From Pyronema omphalodes (Eukaryota; Ascomycota; Pezizomycetes; Pezizales; Pyronemataceae): 64,000 nt of DNA. The notes below the pieces were generated by a model, which saw only the letters and a program-made list of their open reading frames with translations, had not been told where the DNA came from and did not search any database. The translations under genes and the position numbers were made by a program. The stretch lies in contig JAJJXM010000044.1 in NCBI GenBank assembly GCA_024516155.1, positions 62,001-126,000 on the forward strand, in the 5' to 3' direction. Positions 54,616-64,000 of the stretch are shown here, piece by piece. Each line of letters begins with the position of its first letter. Position 1 is the first letter of the stretch.

Positions 54616-56238
54616 ATGTTCCTCCCAAACCTCCCTCTACTCCTACTAGCAAGCATCGGGCTTGCCTCAGTCACAACTGCATATTCAGGTCCTGATCATG
54701 AACCTGGTGCTCGAAGTATAAGGATTTTACCTAGACAGGTGAGCCTTCTTCTTTTTTTTGTTTGCTTCTTTGCTGCTTTGATCCTATTGCATTCGTCTTC
54801 CTTTCCTCTTACTTTTCCCTGCCCTTTCCTCTCACTGCCCCTGCCTTTGTCCTCTTCTTGCTCCTTTTTTCCTTATCCCAAAGCAATCAAAAGCCCCCCT
54901 CCCTTCTCCTCCCCAGAAAGAAAGCCAGTTCTGATCCCCAATCCGGTAAGGCTATCTCAACCACAAATCAACGATTCCGAAGCGGGGGTGGTGGCGGCAA
55001 TCGTAACCAAGCCCAAACCCCAAATCGCAACCAGAATCAAAACCAAAGAAATAATGCTCAAAATCAAAATCAAAATAAGAACCAAAATAACGGTGGGACG
55101 CAGAACAGGAACGGCGGGAATAATGGAGGGAACAACAATAATGGAGGGAATAACAACAACGGAGGAGGAAATTTGCAGCTGGATCCAAAGAATGTTCAGG
55201 CTGCTTCTGCTACTACGGGCCAAGCTGGTGGTGGGGATCCCGCACAGGCGAATTCTGCTACGTGAGTTGTTTCTGTATTTTCTATTTCCCATTGATTACT
55301 ATCTTCTATCTGCCATCGGTTATCTGCCAGCAGCTAACAATCTCCTTTCCTTCCATCTCTCAGTGACAAAGCCAATTTCATCAACTTCTGTTCCGGAAAA
55401 ACGATCACGAACGGGGCTCAAGTAAAAGGTGGTAGCTGCAACGGAATAGTAATGGGGGACATACCGGCACAAAACCGGATGGTATCATCAATTATCGTTA
55501 ACCCAAAACCCGGGCAGGATGTTCCTGCGAATAAGGCTTTTGATATCACTGTTCAGGTTGCGAATCTTGCTGCTGGATCATTTACGAATCCCCAGAATAC
55601 TTATTATGCGGCCCCTCAAGCGCTAAGAGGGGGGGTTGTCGTCGGGCATACTCATGTTACGGTGCAGGATTTGGGGGGGAGCTTGACGCCGGGTCAACCG
55701 TGAGTTTTTCAGCTTCTTTATACATCCCTCCGTCTCCGTCTTCGTCTCCGGACGATGCTCATAAAGCCCACGATGGCTATGGAATTATACACAGTAACTA
55801 TCAGTAAGGAGATATCATAGCTAACATAACCACTCTAGACCTGATGCAACAAAATTCGTCTTCTTCAAAGGCATTAACGACGCCGGTAATGGGAACGGAT
55901 TACTAAAAGCCACAGTCGATCAAGGTCTCCCCGCAGGAAACTATCGTGTTTGTACTATGTCATCTGCCTCTAACCATCAGCCTGTTCTTATGCCTGTAGC
56001 TCAGAGAGGTGCTCAGGATGACTGTACTAAGTTTACTGTTGGACAGGGCGGCGGTGGTGGTAACAACAACGGTGGTAACAACGGTGGTGCGAATAATAAC
56101 AATGGAGGTGCGAATAATGGGGGGAATAAGAATGGTGGTGCAACGGGCGGGGCAAAGAAACCGGCGGGAAGAAATGGGGCTAGAGGTGGGAGACGTAGGG
56201 GAGGGAACTTTGGAGCTGGGTTTAGGGGGGCTCTTTAG
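54616..56238 (+). CDS. Secreted protein of the fungal family often mislabelled 'ribosomal protein s17'
   Basis: Four exons: 54616-54738, about 54894-55261, 55364-55699 and 55839-56238; about 408 residues. A signal peptide (MFLPNLPLLLLASIGLASVTTA) is followed by RILPRQ, a Kex2-like start. Exon 2 encodes an Asn/Gln/Gly-rich low-complexity region. The conserved core begins DKANFINFCSGKTITNGAQV and includes GGSCNGIVMGDIPAQNRMVSS, GGVVVGHTHVTVQDLGGSL, FFKGINDAGNGNGLL, GNYRVCTMSSASNHQPVLMPVAQRGAQDDC. The tail is Gly/Asn-rich, then Lys/Arg-rich, with no GPI signal seen. Known homologs are extracellular fungal proteins of unknown function. The acceptor of exon 2 is uncertain; other borders keep phase. 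Confidence 0.8.
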
Positions 56239-57458
56239 GCGGTGATGATTTTTGGGGAGTGATTTGGGGTTGGTTAGATGCTGTGGATGTGATGGGATCT
56301 GTTACGGTGTATGATTTCTCGTAATGGGAGGTTTACATCGTGGCATTTATTTTGTAATATTTTCTCTTTTGTTTATATTAGGTTTCTTAGCAGGGGATGA
56401 AAGAGAGAGAGATGTGTTTATTTTTTTGTCACTCGGAGCTGGGCTTCGAAATTTTTGATTGAGAATGGCTGCAAAAACTCAACTGTAAAATCGACACTCA
56501 ACACTCGCACCTCTGATCATAGATTAAAGAAGAACCCGAAACCTTAAAATGGTTGATAGATACTCCGATACAAACCTGATGCACAGGGTTGTGTATCTAC
56601 CATTCTCATCACCATCTTCCCGGTAAAATCCGGAACAAGAGCTGTGTGACATACGAAACATCGGGGTCAATATATAGCGTGTTACGGTGATATTGTGATA
56701 CAATTGATCCTTCCCTAACACAGTAAAATCCAACCTTAAAAACGTGATAAATCAACAGGGTGTCTATTTTATCTATCTACCAGGAAGATTATATCCATAG
56801 ATACAATACCCCTCCCTGCAGTTATCCTTTTCACCCCACCCCCCACCCCCCCCCCCCTCTCCCATCAAACAGACAACTCATCACGTCACAAGGTGTCTAC
56901 TGTCTACATACAATTACAGATTCACCCGAGTGAGACTGTCCTGTCGGAGATATATCCCATCTCTATCTGATCTTACAGGCTGACCGTCAACTCTGATACG
57001 TTGAGAATCCGGAGCAAGAGCAGGAGCATCGATCATCACCTAGCTCTTGCCCGCGTTACCTTGCTCGCTTAACTGAAGGCTACGGCACGTTAGCTCATCA
57101 CCGGTGCCTACCATACCATACCAGTGCGCGCCGCAAGGTCCGCAAGGTCCGCAACCTAGGAAAGCCCCCCACCAAACAAAAAGTGATCCGATCCACCTGC
57201 CTTATTTTTTCTTTATTCCAACCTTATCGATTTACAGTATACAGTAATAAAGCTGACCTGATTTATTCCAGCAGCAACAGCAGCGGGGACAAAAAAGAAA
57301 AAAAGAGGAATAACTATTTCTGATTCGTCTATAATAATTCAGATCCAACGCGCTGATTCCGATTCTGATTCGCTAAAAAGAAGCCGACTGACCGACTGGT
57401 TGACTGGCTGGCTGATACCGATTCGGATTCGACAAGCTTAAGCATCGGATGAAGAGCT
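56239..57458. other. Intergenic region
   Basis: Contains a C-rich tract at about 56837-56862 and a degenerate GACTG repeat near 57388-57416. No gene recognised. Confidence 0.5.
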
Positions 57459-58393
57459 ATGACGAATCATACTTCCCCCACAACCCCAATGGAACTACCA
57501 ACTGCTGTCGCAAATGAACTCGCGGGTTATATGAGGAGTGCGCTGTTTGCGCCTTTGGTATGTCTGTCTTGCTTTATACTATGCGCTGCGGATGTGTTGG
57601 GCTTGCTGTTATCGGTGTCGTTGGCTGCTTGGGAATCAAGAGGATGTCGCTGCTGCGATGTGACGATGTGACGATGCTCGATGGTGCTTGGTGGGGCTTG
57701 ATGGTGCTTGATGGGGCTCGCATATCTTCCTTCTTCCTACCTTACGCACTTTTCTTGAGCTCATCTCTATCCAAGGCATATCGCCGATATGTTTCTTCCT
57801 CCTTCCCTCTCCTCTTCTCTTCTATACCCCCACCTCTTCTCTTCAATACCGCCATGTAAACCCCAACCTAACATCCCGCAGAGCTCCAACATAACCCGAC
57901 TCCGCCACGAATGCGAATCCACAATGCAAACACAAAAAGATCTACTACAGGATTCTCAAGCGCAGATATCGACCGTGATCGAACCTACTGCTGAAAGATT
58001 GATTCCTGTCGCGGAGGAGTTGAAGGATGTTTATAGACAGATTGATTTATTGGAGGTTTGTGGCCCTTTATAACCCTTCCACCCTCTCTCTCTCTCCCGC
58101 TCTCTCCTTCCCACCCCACTAACACCACCACCCAGGCACTCCTCCTCAAAACCAGCGAAAACATAACCCAAATAGCACACAAAGTCGAAGCCACCGAAGC
58201 CGCCCTACGACGAGACGAAAGATCGCTAAACGACGGGAAACCCTTACATCTCTGGAAAGAGCCAGAACAAATCCATATTTTCCGTGCTAGGGATTATGTC
58301 GAGAATGGTAGATTGAAGGAAAATGCTGGGTTGAAGGAAGATGATGCGAGGTCGTCAGTTAGGTCGGGTACGCCGTTGGTTAAGGCTTCGTAG
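57459..58393 (+). CDS. Small coiled-coil protein, possibly a BLOC-1/BORC-type subunit
   Basis: Three exons: 57459-57557, 57882-58055 and 58136-58393 (introns of 324 and 80 bp), 176 residues. Exons 2 and 3 encode a nearly continuous helix (RLRHECESTMQTQKDLLQ, EELKDVYRQIDLLEALLLKT, HKVEATEAALRRDE), then a short charged tail. Size and heptad pattern resemble small subunits of lysosome-related-organelle complexes. This is a resemblance of type only; I cannot name the subunit. An ATG at 57489 is an alternative start. The long first intron makes exon 1 the weakest part. Confidence 0.6.
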
Positions 58394-58540
58394 TATGGGT
58401 TGGAGGTGTTGGGGAACGGGGGTTGGGGGATGGGGGTTGGGGGATGGATAGTGAAGAGTCGGTGTATCATAATGAAAAGGCTTGGGGGATAGGTAATCAA
58501 AAGAAGGGGGGAAATAGGTAGAAAAGTGGGAGTTGGTATC

Positions 58541-58571
58541 CAATATCAATATCAATATCAATATCAATATT
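58541..58571 (+). repeat. Microsatellite (CAATAT)n
   Basis: About five tandem copies in the spacer between two convergent genes. Confidence 0.85.
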
Positions 58572-58794
58572 CATAATTATCATCATCATCATTTATCACA
58601 CTCGGCTCTTCTATCATCTCGCATGTGAAAACTCCATTCCATATGATAATGACAATGATACGTACATAGCCTTAACGTAACGCATTCCAACCCAATGCCA
58701 CCAGATTCAACACTTTCCCCTCTTCCCCCCATCAAAAAAAAAACACAAAACTTTTCTCCTCCCAATCCCAATCCCAAGCCCAACCCCAAGGCCA

Positions 58795-59552
58795 TTAAGC
58801 ACCCGAATTAACCGCCATCCTCTTCTCATCCATGGAAAAGATATTAACACCCTGTTTCAGGGACCTAACAAGCATAGGCAAGCTTTTATCCCCGAAATCT
58901 TTCGATAACCGGACCGCGTTTAGGTCGTCTCCGAATTCGTTGGTGAGAAGTTGCAGATAGTATTCTTCGAATTTTTGGGAGGATAATGGGTCGTGGAGTT
59001 GTCGTAGAGAGGCGGGGATCTTGCCGGACTGGGAAGCGTTAGCTGGGGTTGATTTTATATGTTGGGGGCGGAGGGAAGGGGGGCTGGGGCGGGGGACGGT
59101 GGTAGGTGGTAGAAGCAATGCTGGCTCTGCGTAACGAAGCCCATAAAGTCCATGAAGTATCTGTAGACATAAAGACTACAGCATATCCCCAAAACCGCAT
59201 GACGCATCCCATCCCCCTCCCCTCCGCCAGCTCCCCAGTAAAAACGCACCTTCTCCATAACCCTCTCCTTCTCCTTCTCCTTCTGTTCCTTCTCCTCCAT
59301 CTCCTCCTCATCATCATCCTCAATAACAGCAGCAGCAGCAATATCCAACATCTCCTCATCCCCCTCCAGATCCTTCGTCGTCTTCACCTTCACGCCCTCT
59401 TCTTCCTCGGAAGATGAATCAGAATCATCGCTGCTACTATCGCTGCTGCTATCGCTGGAGGATACGTCTGCGGTACGAATGTTTCTTCTGCGCCGCTTAC
59501 GTTTGTTGTTTTGATCGCTTTGGGGACGTTTTGAGGTTGCTGTGGAGGGCAT
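58795..59552 (-). CDS. rsa3: Ribosome assembly protein 3 (Rsa3-type)
   Basis: Two exons, 59552-59250 and 59124-58795 (125-bp intron GTGCGT..AG), 210 residues. The N-terminus has a basic nuclear/nucleolar cluster (KRKRRRRN), a Ser/Asp/Glu tract and an acidic-to-Lys/Glu segment. The C-terminal domain (DPLSSQKFEEYYLQLLTNEFGDDLNAVRLSKDFGDKSLPMLVRSLKQGVNIF) matches the Rsa3 domain of a factor for 60S pre-ribosome maturation in the nucleolus. The product ends MAVNSGA. The microsatellite-rich Ser/Asp stretch is common in this family's N-terminus. Confidence 0.85.
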
Positions 59553-59553
59553 T

Positions 59554-59625
59554 ATGGGGATTGCTGGGGATTGCTGGTTGCTGATTGCTGGGGATTGCTG
59601 GTTGCTGGGGATTGCCGTTGATATT
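59554..59625 (+). repeat. Short tandem repeat GGGGATTGCTGGTTGCT
   Basis: Three to four imperfect copies immediately upstream of the Rsa3 start codon. Confidence 0.75.
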
Positions 59626-59744
59626 CGCTGCTGTTCGTTGGTGGCTAGTAGGATTATGGGTAGTGGGTGGTGAGTAGTTGTCGAAGGTATATTGTGGTGT
59701 TGAAAGGTTGAAAGGTTAAAGGTTCTGTTCAGTTCTGTTCTCTA

Positions 59745-59781
59745 TGCTGCTGCTGGTGGTGGTGGTGGTGGTGGTGGTGGA
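59745..59781 (+). repeat. Microsatellite (GGT)n
   Basis: About ten GGT/GCT triplets in tandem. Confidence 0.85.
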
Positions 59782-60540
59782 GGATACCGAGCGCGAAGTC
59801 TATACATATGTCTCTAGACGCGAAAATTGTGAATTTGGAAATTGGAAATTAGAAATTAACTTCTTCTTAGCGTATATAAGACGCGCATGGATGCCTGCAG
59901 AGTCCAGACACCAGACACCAGAGCCGGGACTCCCGGCTAGTACACGCGAAGTTGGCAACCATGAAATATCACTCGATATGCTGGAACTGCGCGTGTAGAG
60001 TTGACTAGGTATATGCGATGATTATATTGTGGTTATGATTATGGATTTGGATTTAAATATAAGGTGATGGAGATATATATACTATGTAGACTATGAAGGC
60101 TATGAAGGATTTTGGTATTCATATATATAGGAATTAACCCGCTCCATTTCAGGGCATACTCTATAACTGAAGCCCGCACCTGCGATTATGATCTTTACTA
60201 CCAGGATTGTCACTGATGAGTGCATACTGGTATGGGATGAAGTAAAGAAGGAGAATTGGTTGAGGAATACTTGTTGAATTGGAGAATGAAAACGAAGCTG
60301 TTCTGATATATGAATGAATGAATGAATATGGAGTTTGAATATGCTGTAAAAAAAACAGAACAAAGAAGAAGAAGGAGATAGATACATAAACATGTAAATA
60401 GAGCATAGGAGAAGGTAAAGAGAGAGAAGAATGAGAATAGGAAGAAGAAGAAGGAAGGAGGGAGCCGAGGGAAGAAGCAAGGCAGGTGAAGAGAAAAGAA
60501 GGATGGAGAAAGGAGGGAGGGTGGAAGCAAAGGCAAGTTC
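59782..60540. other. Intergenic, purine-rich toward its right end
   Basis: Positions 60360-60540 are a GA-rich strand. Frames on both strands through it are compositional and I support no gene. Confidence 0.5.
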
Positions 60541-60735
60541 AAGGCAGGAAGAGAAGAGAAGGAGGAGAGAAAAGCAAACAGGGCTCAAAAGTTACCAACG
60601 AGCCCGAGGAAGAAGGGATGCAACAGACCCAAGATATGGTGTACGCTTGGGAGAATCCCGGCGAGACTCAGAGGTAAAAGTCAGAGACTCCGAAAATGTA
60701 TTAAAACTCTAGCATACGTAATAACCTTAAGATTG
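60541..60735 (+). repeat. Dispersed repeat I, copy of the decayed ORF at 29760-30000
   Basis: The plus strand here aligns with the minus strand of 30000-29760: AGCAAACAGGGCTC, CCCAAGATAT, TGTACGCT, GGTAAAAGT, GACTCCGA and ATTGAG occur in the same order and spacing. Roughly 70% identity by eye over about 170 bp. The matching translated piece RRDSEVKVRDSE parallels QRDPGVKVRASD in the other copy. Confidence 0.7.
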
Positions 60736-60760
60736 AGAAAGTTTTATAAATCCACATCAA

Positions 60761-60787
60761 ACCAAATCAAATCAAATCAAATCAAAG
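60761..60787 (+). repeat. Microsatellite (AAATC)n
   Basis: About five tandem pentamers. Confidence 0.8.
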
Positions 60788-60980
60788 GCGTTTGATATGG
60801 TGATAAAATATGATGCTATAGATAATGGCTATACAAGATGCACCCCGATTTTTAACACAATACATCGCCACGTTGATCCTGGAGTCTCATCACTTTAGTA
60901 ATGTTCTCTTGAAATATCCCTCCCTTGTCCTGCTTCCTACACGGCTACATCAGAAACTTAACGCACTAGGTACGTACTTG

Positions 60981-60998
60981 CCCCCCCCCCCCCCCCCT
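60981..60998 (+). repeat. Run of about 18 C
   Basis: A C homopolymer in otherwise AT-rich intergenic sequence. Confidence 0.9.
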
Positions 60999-61761
60999 GT
61001 CAGTACTTAACAAACTATAGCCCAATGAAGACATAACGGATTTTACATCCGGCGGATAAGATAAGCTATGTATAGGTGACAGCTCCAGCCTCCGGGTTCC
61101 GGGCTTTACATATCAACCATACAGGATCCTATAGCTGCGGGCCTGCGGCCTGGTTTAAATTATGTATATAGTACAGGTCACAATAATGTTGGGGAAAAAA
61201 CGTGGCCTACATATCCTAGCCCCCGGGGCTCTGTTTCTGTTTTGGTCTTCTGATTGGTTTGAGTGGGGTTTGTATACATAGATATCGTTGTTCCGGTTTG
61301 AGGCTGTGACCTGATGTTGATCTTGATGAGGACTTGGATTTATGGGCTGGGCTGGGCTGGGTAGTGGGCTGGGCACGTGTAATGTACTGAGGTTGCCAGG
61401 CTGCAAGACTGCTGGTAGATTTCAATAGTGTGTTTTTTTTGAAAATAAAAAGCAAAACAAATAGATGAGAAGAATGAAAAAGATAGTTAGTAAGGAAATA
61501 AAAAAATAAAAATTGCAATTTCTCTATCCATTACCCCCGGTGACAAACGAAACAACTTGGAAAAACTTATGGTAAAGAAAAAACGGTACACAAAAAAATA
61601 AAACAGATGATCAGGTTAATAAACATAAGACGTATACATCCGCTTATCCCCTTCGCCCCCCACGACCCTCCCACCATCATCCATCCCTGCCTTTCTCCCC
61701 TATCTTCACCAGTCTCTCATCCACTCTGTTACTACAACCTTCCCCAAAAAATCACCCCCCG
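60999..61761. other. Intergenic region downstream of the F-box gene
   Basis: Presumed 3' flank of the minus-strand F-box gene, with A-rich stretches. No gene seen. Confidence 0.5.
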
Positions 61762-63333
61762 TCATCCATAAAAATATGTGCCTCCACCAGGCAATCTCTC
61801 CACCCTAACCCTCCCTTCTCTCATCTCCACAACATTCCTCAACCTCTGCATATATTCGACCAACTGTTCATCACCATAAGTCATTCCTGCAATTCCGACC
61901 TGATTCATATCCCACAATCTGACCAGTAATTCCTGATCCAAATCGAGACTTTCCACATATCTCGTAACTCTTCTCAACAACATCTCCGGGGAACTAGAAG
62001 GAAAAACATTTTGCAGCTCCAAATATTCCAATCCTTTTGGTAAGACTTTATCCAATTGACGCTCGAATAAATAATTCGGATGTATCATCCAACAAAGATC
62101 CGTTGCCAATGCTTTCAGTCTTGGAAAATCAACAAATGGACAAAGAACTTGTGTTCCTGTAAAAGCTGGAGCGATGTTTTCGTAATCCGGTAAAATCGTA
62201 AGGGTTTCTAACGTATTTTTAACGATTCTCAACCCCTGGTTCAAAGCAGAAATATCCCAGGGAATACTTCTATGGGTATAATTATAAGTAAAAGATGTCA
62301 ATCTTGGAGTACGGGATAAAAGCCAGGGGATATATTCTGCTGGCATCCAGGAGTTTGTAAGATGGATTTCTTCAACGTTGCTTTTTAGTCCCGTCCAGTA
62401 GTTGGTTTCCCATGGTTCTAGGTCGGAGGAAATTTCGTGAATCTCAGATGAGCCCCGCCAGAAATCACCCTTGAAAACTCGAAGCTTGGGTGCTGTTAGG
62501 AGAATGTGGAAACAGAATTCGATTTTGGCTCCTTCGTCCCATTCAAGGTATTCTAGCTGGGGAAATGGGGTGTTGAGAATCATGTATTCCGTGGCTGTGA
62601 ATAAAAGATCCGGATCCAAAATTGCTGGGTGAGGTTTGATGCAGAGGGATTTTAGGTTGGTGAATTTTGGAAGCAGTAAAGTAAGGGCGAGACAGTTGTA
62701 TAAAGGGGTTGATATGGGGACGTAGGCACCATTCAGTTGCGTGGTGAGATGAGGATAGGGTTGGGGTAATGAAGAAAGGGAGGCCTCCCAGATTTCTGTG
62801 TCTAAAGCAATTTCCGAGGGAGTGCGGATGTCGAGACGGGCTGGAAGTAGTCCGCTCATGTTGAAGTTGCCGCTGCCGATGATGTTGGGGTCAAGACATT
62901 GAACTTGAGGAGTGTGTGGCCAGACTACAGCGACACTCTCAGTGTATATAGCCAAAGTAGGTTCCTCGCTGAGAATCCGCATGAATTGCTGAACGGGTCT
63001 TATATCGCGACAAGATGATGGCCATAACCCGAATTGTCGAAAAAGATAAGAATATGCGAGTTTTGAAAATCGTTTGCAAACAAGTCGAAAGGAGTAAACA
63101 TCGTAAGGGTGAGTATGATTCCGGATCGCTTCATCGGAAAGGTTTTGAATAATCATCAATAGCAGCTCACACGGCATTGTATCAAGCGTCATTGTTGCTG
63201 ATGTCGACGGAGGTGTTCTTGCGGATTCGGGAAGTGCTGATACAAATGGAGGGAGCTGTGAGGATCTCCCGGTTGCTGGATCTCCAGACTGTGGGCATTG
63301 AAAATGCATATCGGTGATTTTGTGTCTTTTCAA
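61762..63333 (-). CDS. F-box-like protein, 523 residues
   Basis: Single long exon. Residues about 50-95 (LDTMPCELLLMIIQNLSDEAI...YDVYSFRLVCKRFSKLAYSYLF) form an F-box: LPxELLxxI-type helix, then VCKRF. The remainder has irregular leucine-rich segments (FTNLKSLCIKP, FPQLEYLEWDEG, PKLRVFKGDFW, PRLTSFTYNY, LKALATDLCW), as in fungal F-box/LRR proteins that select substrates for SCF ubiquitin ligases. Ends GGGTYFYG. An internal ATG 48 codons downstream (MTLDTMP) directly before the F-box is an equally good start. The substrate is unknown. Confidence 0.82.
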   Translation of the reverse strand: MKRHKITDMHFQCPQSGDPATGRSSQLPPFVSALPESARTPPSTSATMTLDTMPCELLLMIIQNLSDEAIRNHTHPYDVYSFRLVCKRFSKLAYSYLFRQFGLWPSSCRDIRPVQQFMRILSEEPTLAIYTESVAVVWPHTPQVQCLDPNIIGSGNFNMSGLLPARLDIRTPSEIALDTEIWEASLSSLPQPYPHLTTQLNGAYVPISTPLYNCLALTLLLPKFTNLKSLCIKPHPAILDPDLLFTATEYMILNTPFPQLEYLEWDEGAKIEFCFHILLTAPKLRVFKGDFWRGSSEIHEISSDLEPWETNYWTGLKSNVEEIHLTNSWMPAEYIPWLLSRTPRLTSFTYNYTHRSIPWDISALNQGLRIVKNTLETLTILPDYENIAPAFTGTQVLCPFVDFPRLKALATDLCWMIHPNYLFERQLDKVLPKGLEYLELQNVFPSSSPEMLLRRVTRYVESLDLDQELLVRLWDMNQVGIAGMTYGDEQLVEYMQRLRNVVEMREGRVRVERLPGGGTYFYG

Positions 63334-64000
63334 TCAGCAGTTGCGGAAGTTCTGAGACAACTATGGATATCGTGAATTATTCCCCGAGAGAGCTAAATTA
63401 TCATGGAGACTTCATTATGGAATTTAAATACCCGCCTCATAACGATTTATACAAAGGTGTGACGTTGTGGTTGTTCAAAGTCGCATTCGACGCCAATACC
63501 ATTGGTCGGAGAATCACCCCGGACCGGTCAGGAAGTTCAAATGTGGGACCTTGGGGAAGGTCGATGCTTTACTTCGCTCGTACTTGTTGCACCAAAAACT
63601 TACACGCAGATTTTTAGCTTGGTTCCTCGAATCCCAGACCTAGTTGGGCGCACCTGGCAACTGGTATGGTGCACCATATGGTGGGGGACAACTTAAATGT
63701 GCCGGTAGGCCGCAATGTCTACGCTTTTTTGTGGCCATGACAGGGGTAATGACAGGCATTAAAATGCATTCGAGTGATAGCATGTGATTGGCAGTTTTTC
63801 TCGCTTGCAACGCCGTTCATCAACACTATGACCACACAGCCGCCACTGATTAGTCAGGAAATGTAATCAGTCTAAAGTGGTTTTATGTTAAGTCCTGTTA
63901 TTCTCAGCACACCAAGAGTATCTATTCCTGTTTCTCGTCCATGCAAAAAACTGGGGTTTTCAACGGCTATCTGCACACCCATCTTTTCCTCAAATTAATT
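63334..64000. other. Intergenic flank to window end
   Basis: Only short overlapping frames; no gene supported. Confidence 0.5.

Noticed and set aside
60100..60588. 162-codon hydrophobic minus-strand ORF (Leu/Ser/Phe-rich)
   Set aside because: It is the complement of a GA-rich strand. The composition explains the hydrophobicity, and it overlaps dispersed repeat I.
63363..63617. 84-codon plus-strand ORF next to the F-box gene
   Set aside because: No domain, no splice-linked continuation, and ordinary composition for a chance ORF in the promoter of the F-box gene.
1..64000. CRISPR arrays, bacterial operons, rRNA or clear tRNA genes
   Set aside because: None seen. Repeats present are LTRs, minisatellites and microsatellites, and the genes are spliced and eukaryotic. 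A tRNA covariance search was not possible by eye.

Overview
This is a eukaryotic, almost certainly filamentous ascomycete (Pezizomycotina-type) chromosome segment. The genes carry short introns (about 42-125 bp, two longer) with GT..AG borders. Recognisable products include a Chl1/DDX11 helicase, a Hop2 meiotic recombination protein, ribosome assembly protein 3, an FBXO21-like F-box protein and a CCCH zinc-finger protein. I cannot name the species; nothing in the window is bacterial or viral.

Positions 1-28231 are a pile of Ty3/gypsy LTR retrotransposons with chromodomains. Element A (minus strand, 1-19333; its left LTR is cut by the window edge) is old and broken. Element B (plus strand, 5959-18629, 529-bp LTRs, 5-bp target duplication ATTTC) landed at A's gag start codon. 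Element C (minus strand, 7076-13335, 534-bp LTRs, target duplication GAACC), a close relative of B, landed inside B's gag. Element D (minus strand, 19334-28231, 1359-bp LTRs) abuts the truncated 5' LTR of A and has no target duplication. By-eye LTR divergence (A and D about 4%, B about 2.6%, C about 1%) agrees with the nesting order A, then B, then C. B and C keep full-length gag and pol reading frames; A and D are decayed.

The most interesting signal is shared by all the families. Two bases inside the 5' LTR boundary, where a tRNA primer-binding site would lie, there is instead a 9- or 12-base sequence complementary to the LTR's own presumed RNA 5' end. This is the arrangement known for self-priming Tf1/sushi-type elements, and it is found independently in A, B/C and D. 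B and C also have a textbook -1 frameshift site (GGGAAAA, 6-base spacer, 6-bp stem) between gag and pol, and an 80-codon leader ORF overlapping the gag start codon. The U3 region of A holds seven clusters of telomere-like CCCTAA motifs plus CACGTG palindromes.

Positions 28232-64000 are a gene-sparse host region with eleven genes called: an FBXO21-like F-box/YccV protein, a nuclear leucine-rich-repeat/SAP-like protein, two hypothetical proteins, a two-finger CCCH protein, Hop2, Chl1, a secreted protein of the fungal family often labelled 'ribosomal protein s17', a small coiled-coil protein, Rsa3 and a second F-box protein. hop2 and chl1 are divergent neighbours. The intergenic space holds minisatellites, a 44-bp perfect hairpin, a 100-bp MITE-like element, and two dispersed repeat families that each have two inverted copies in the window.
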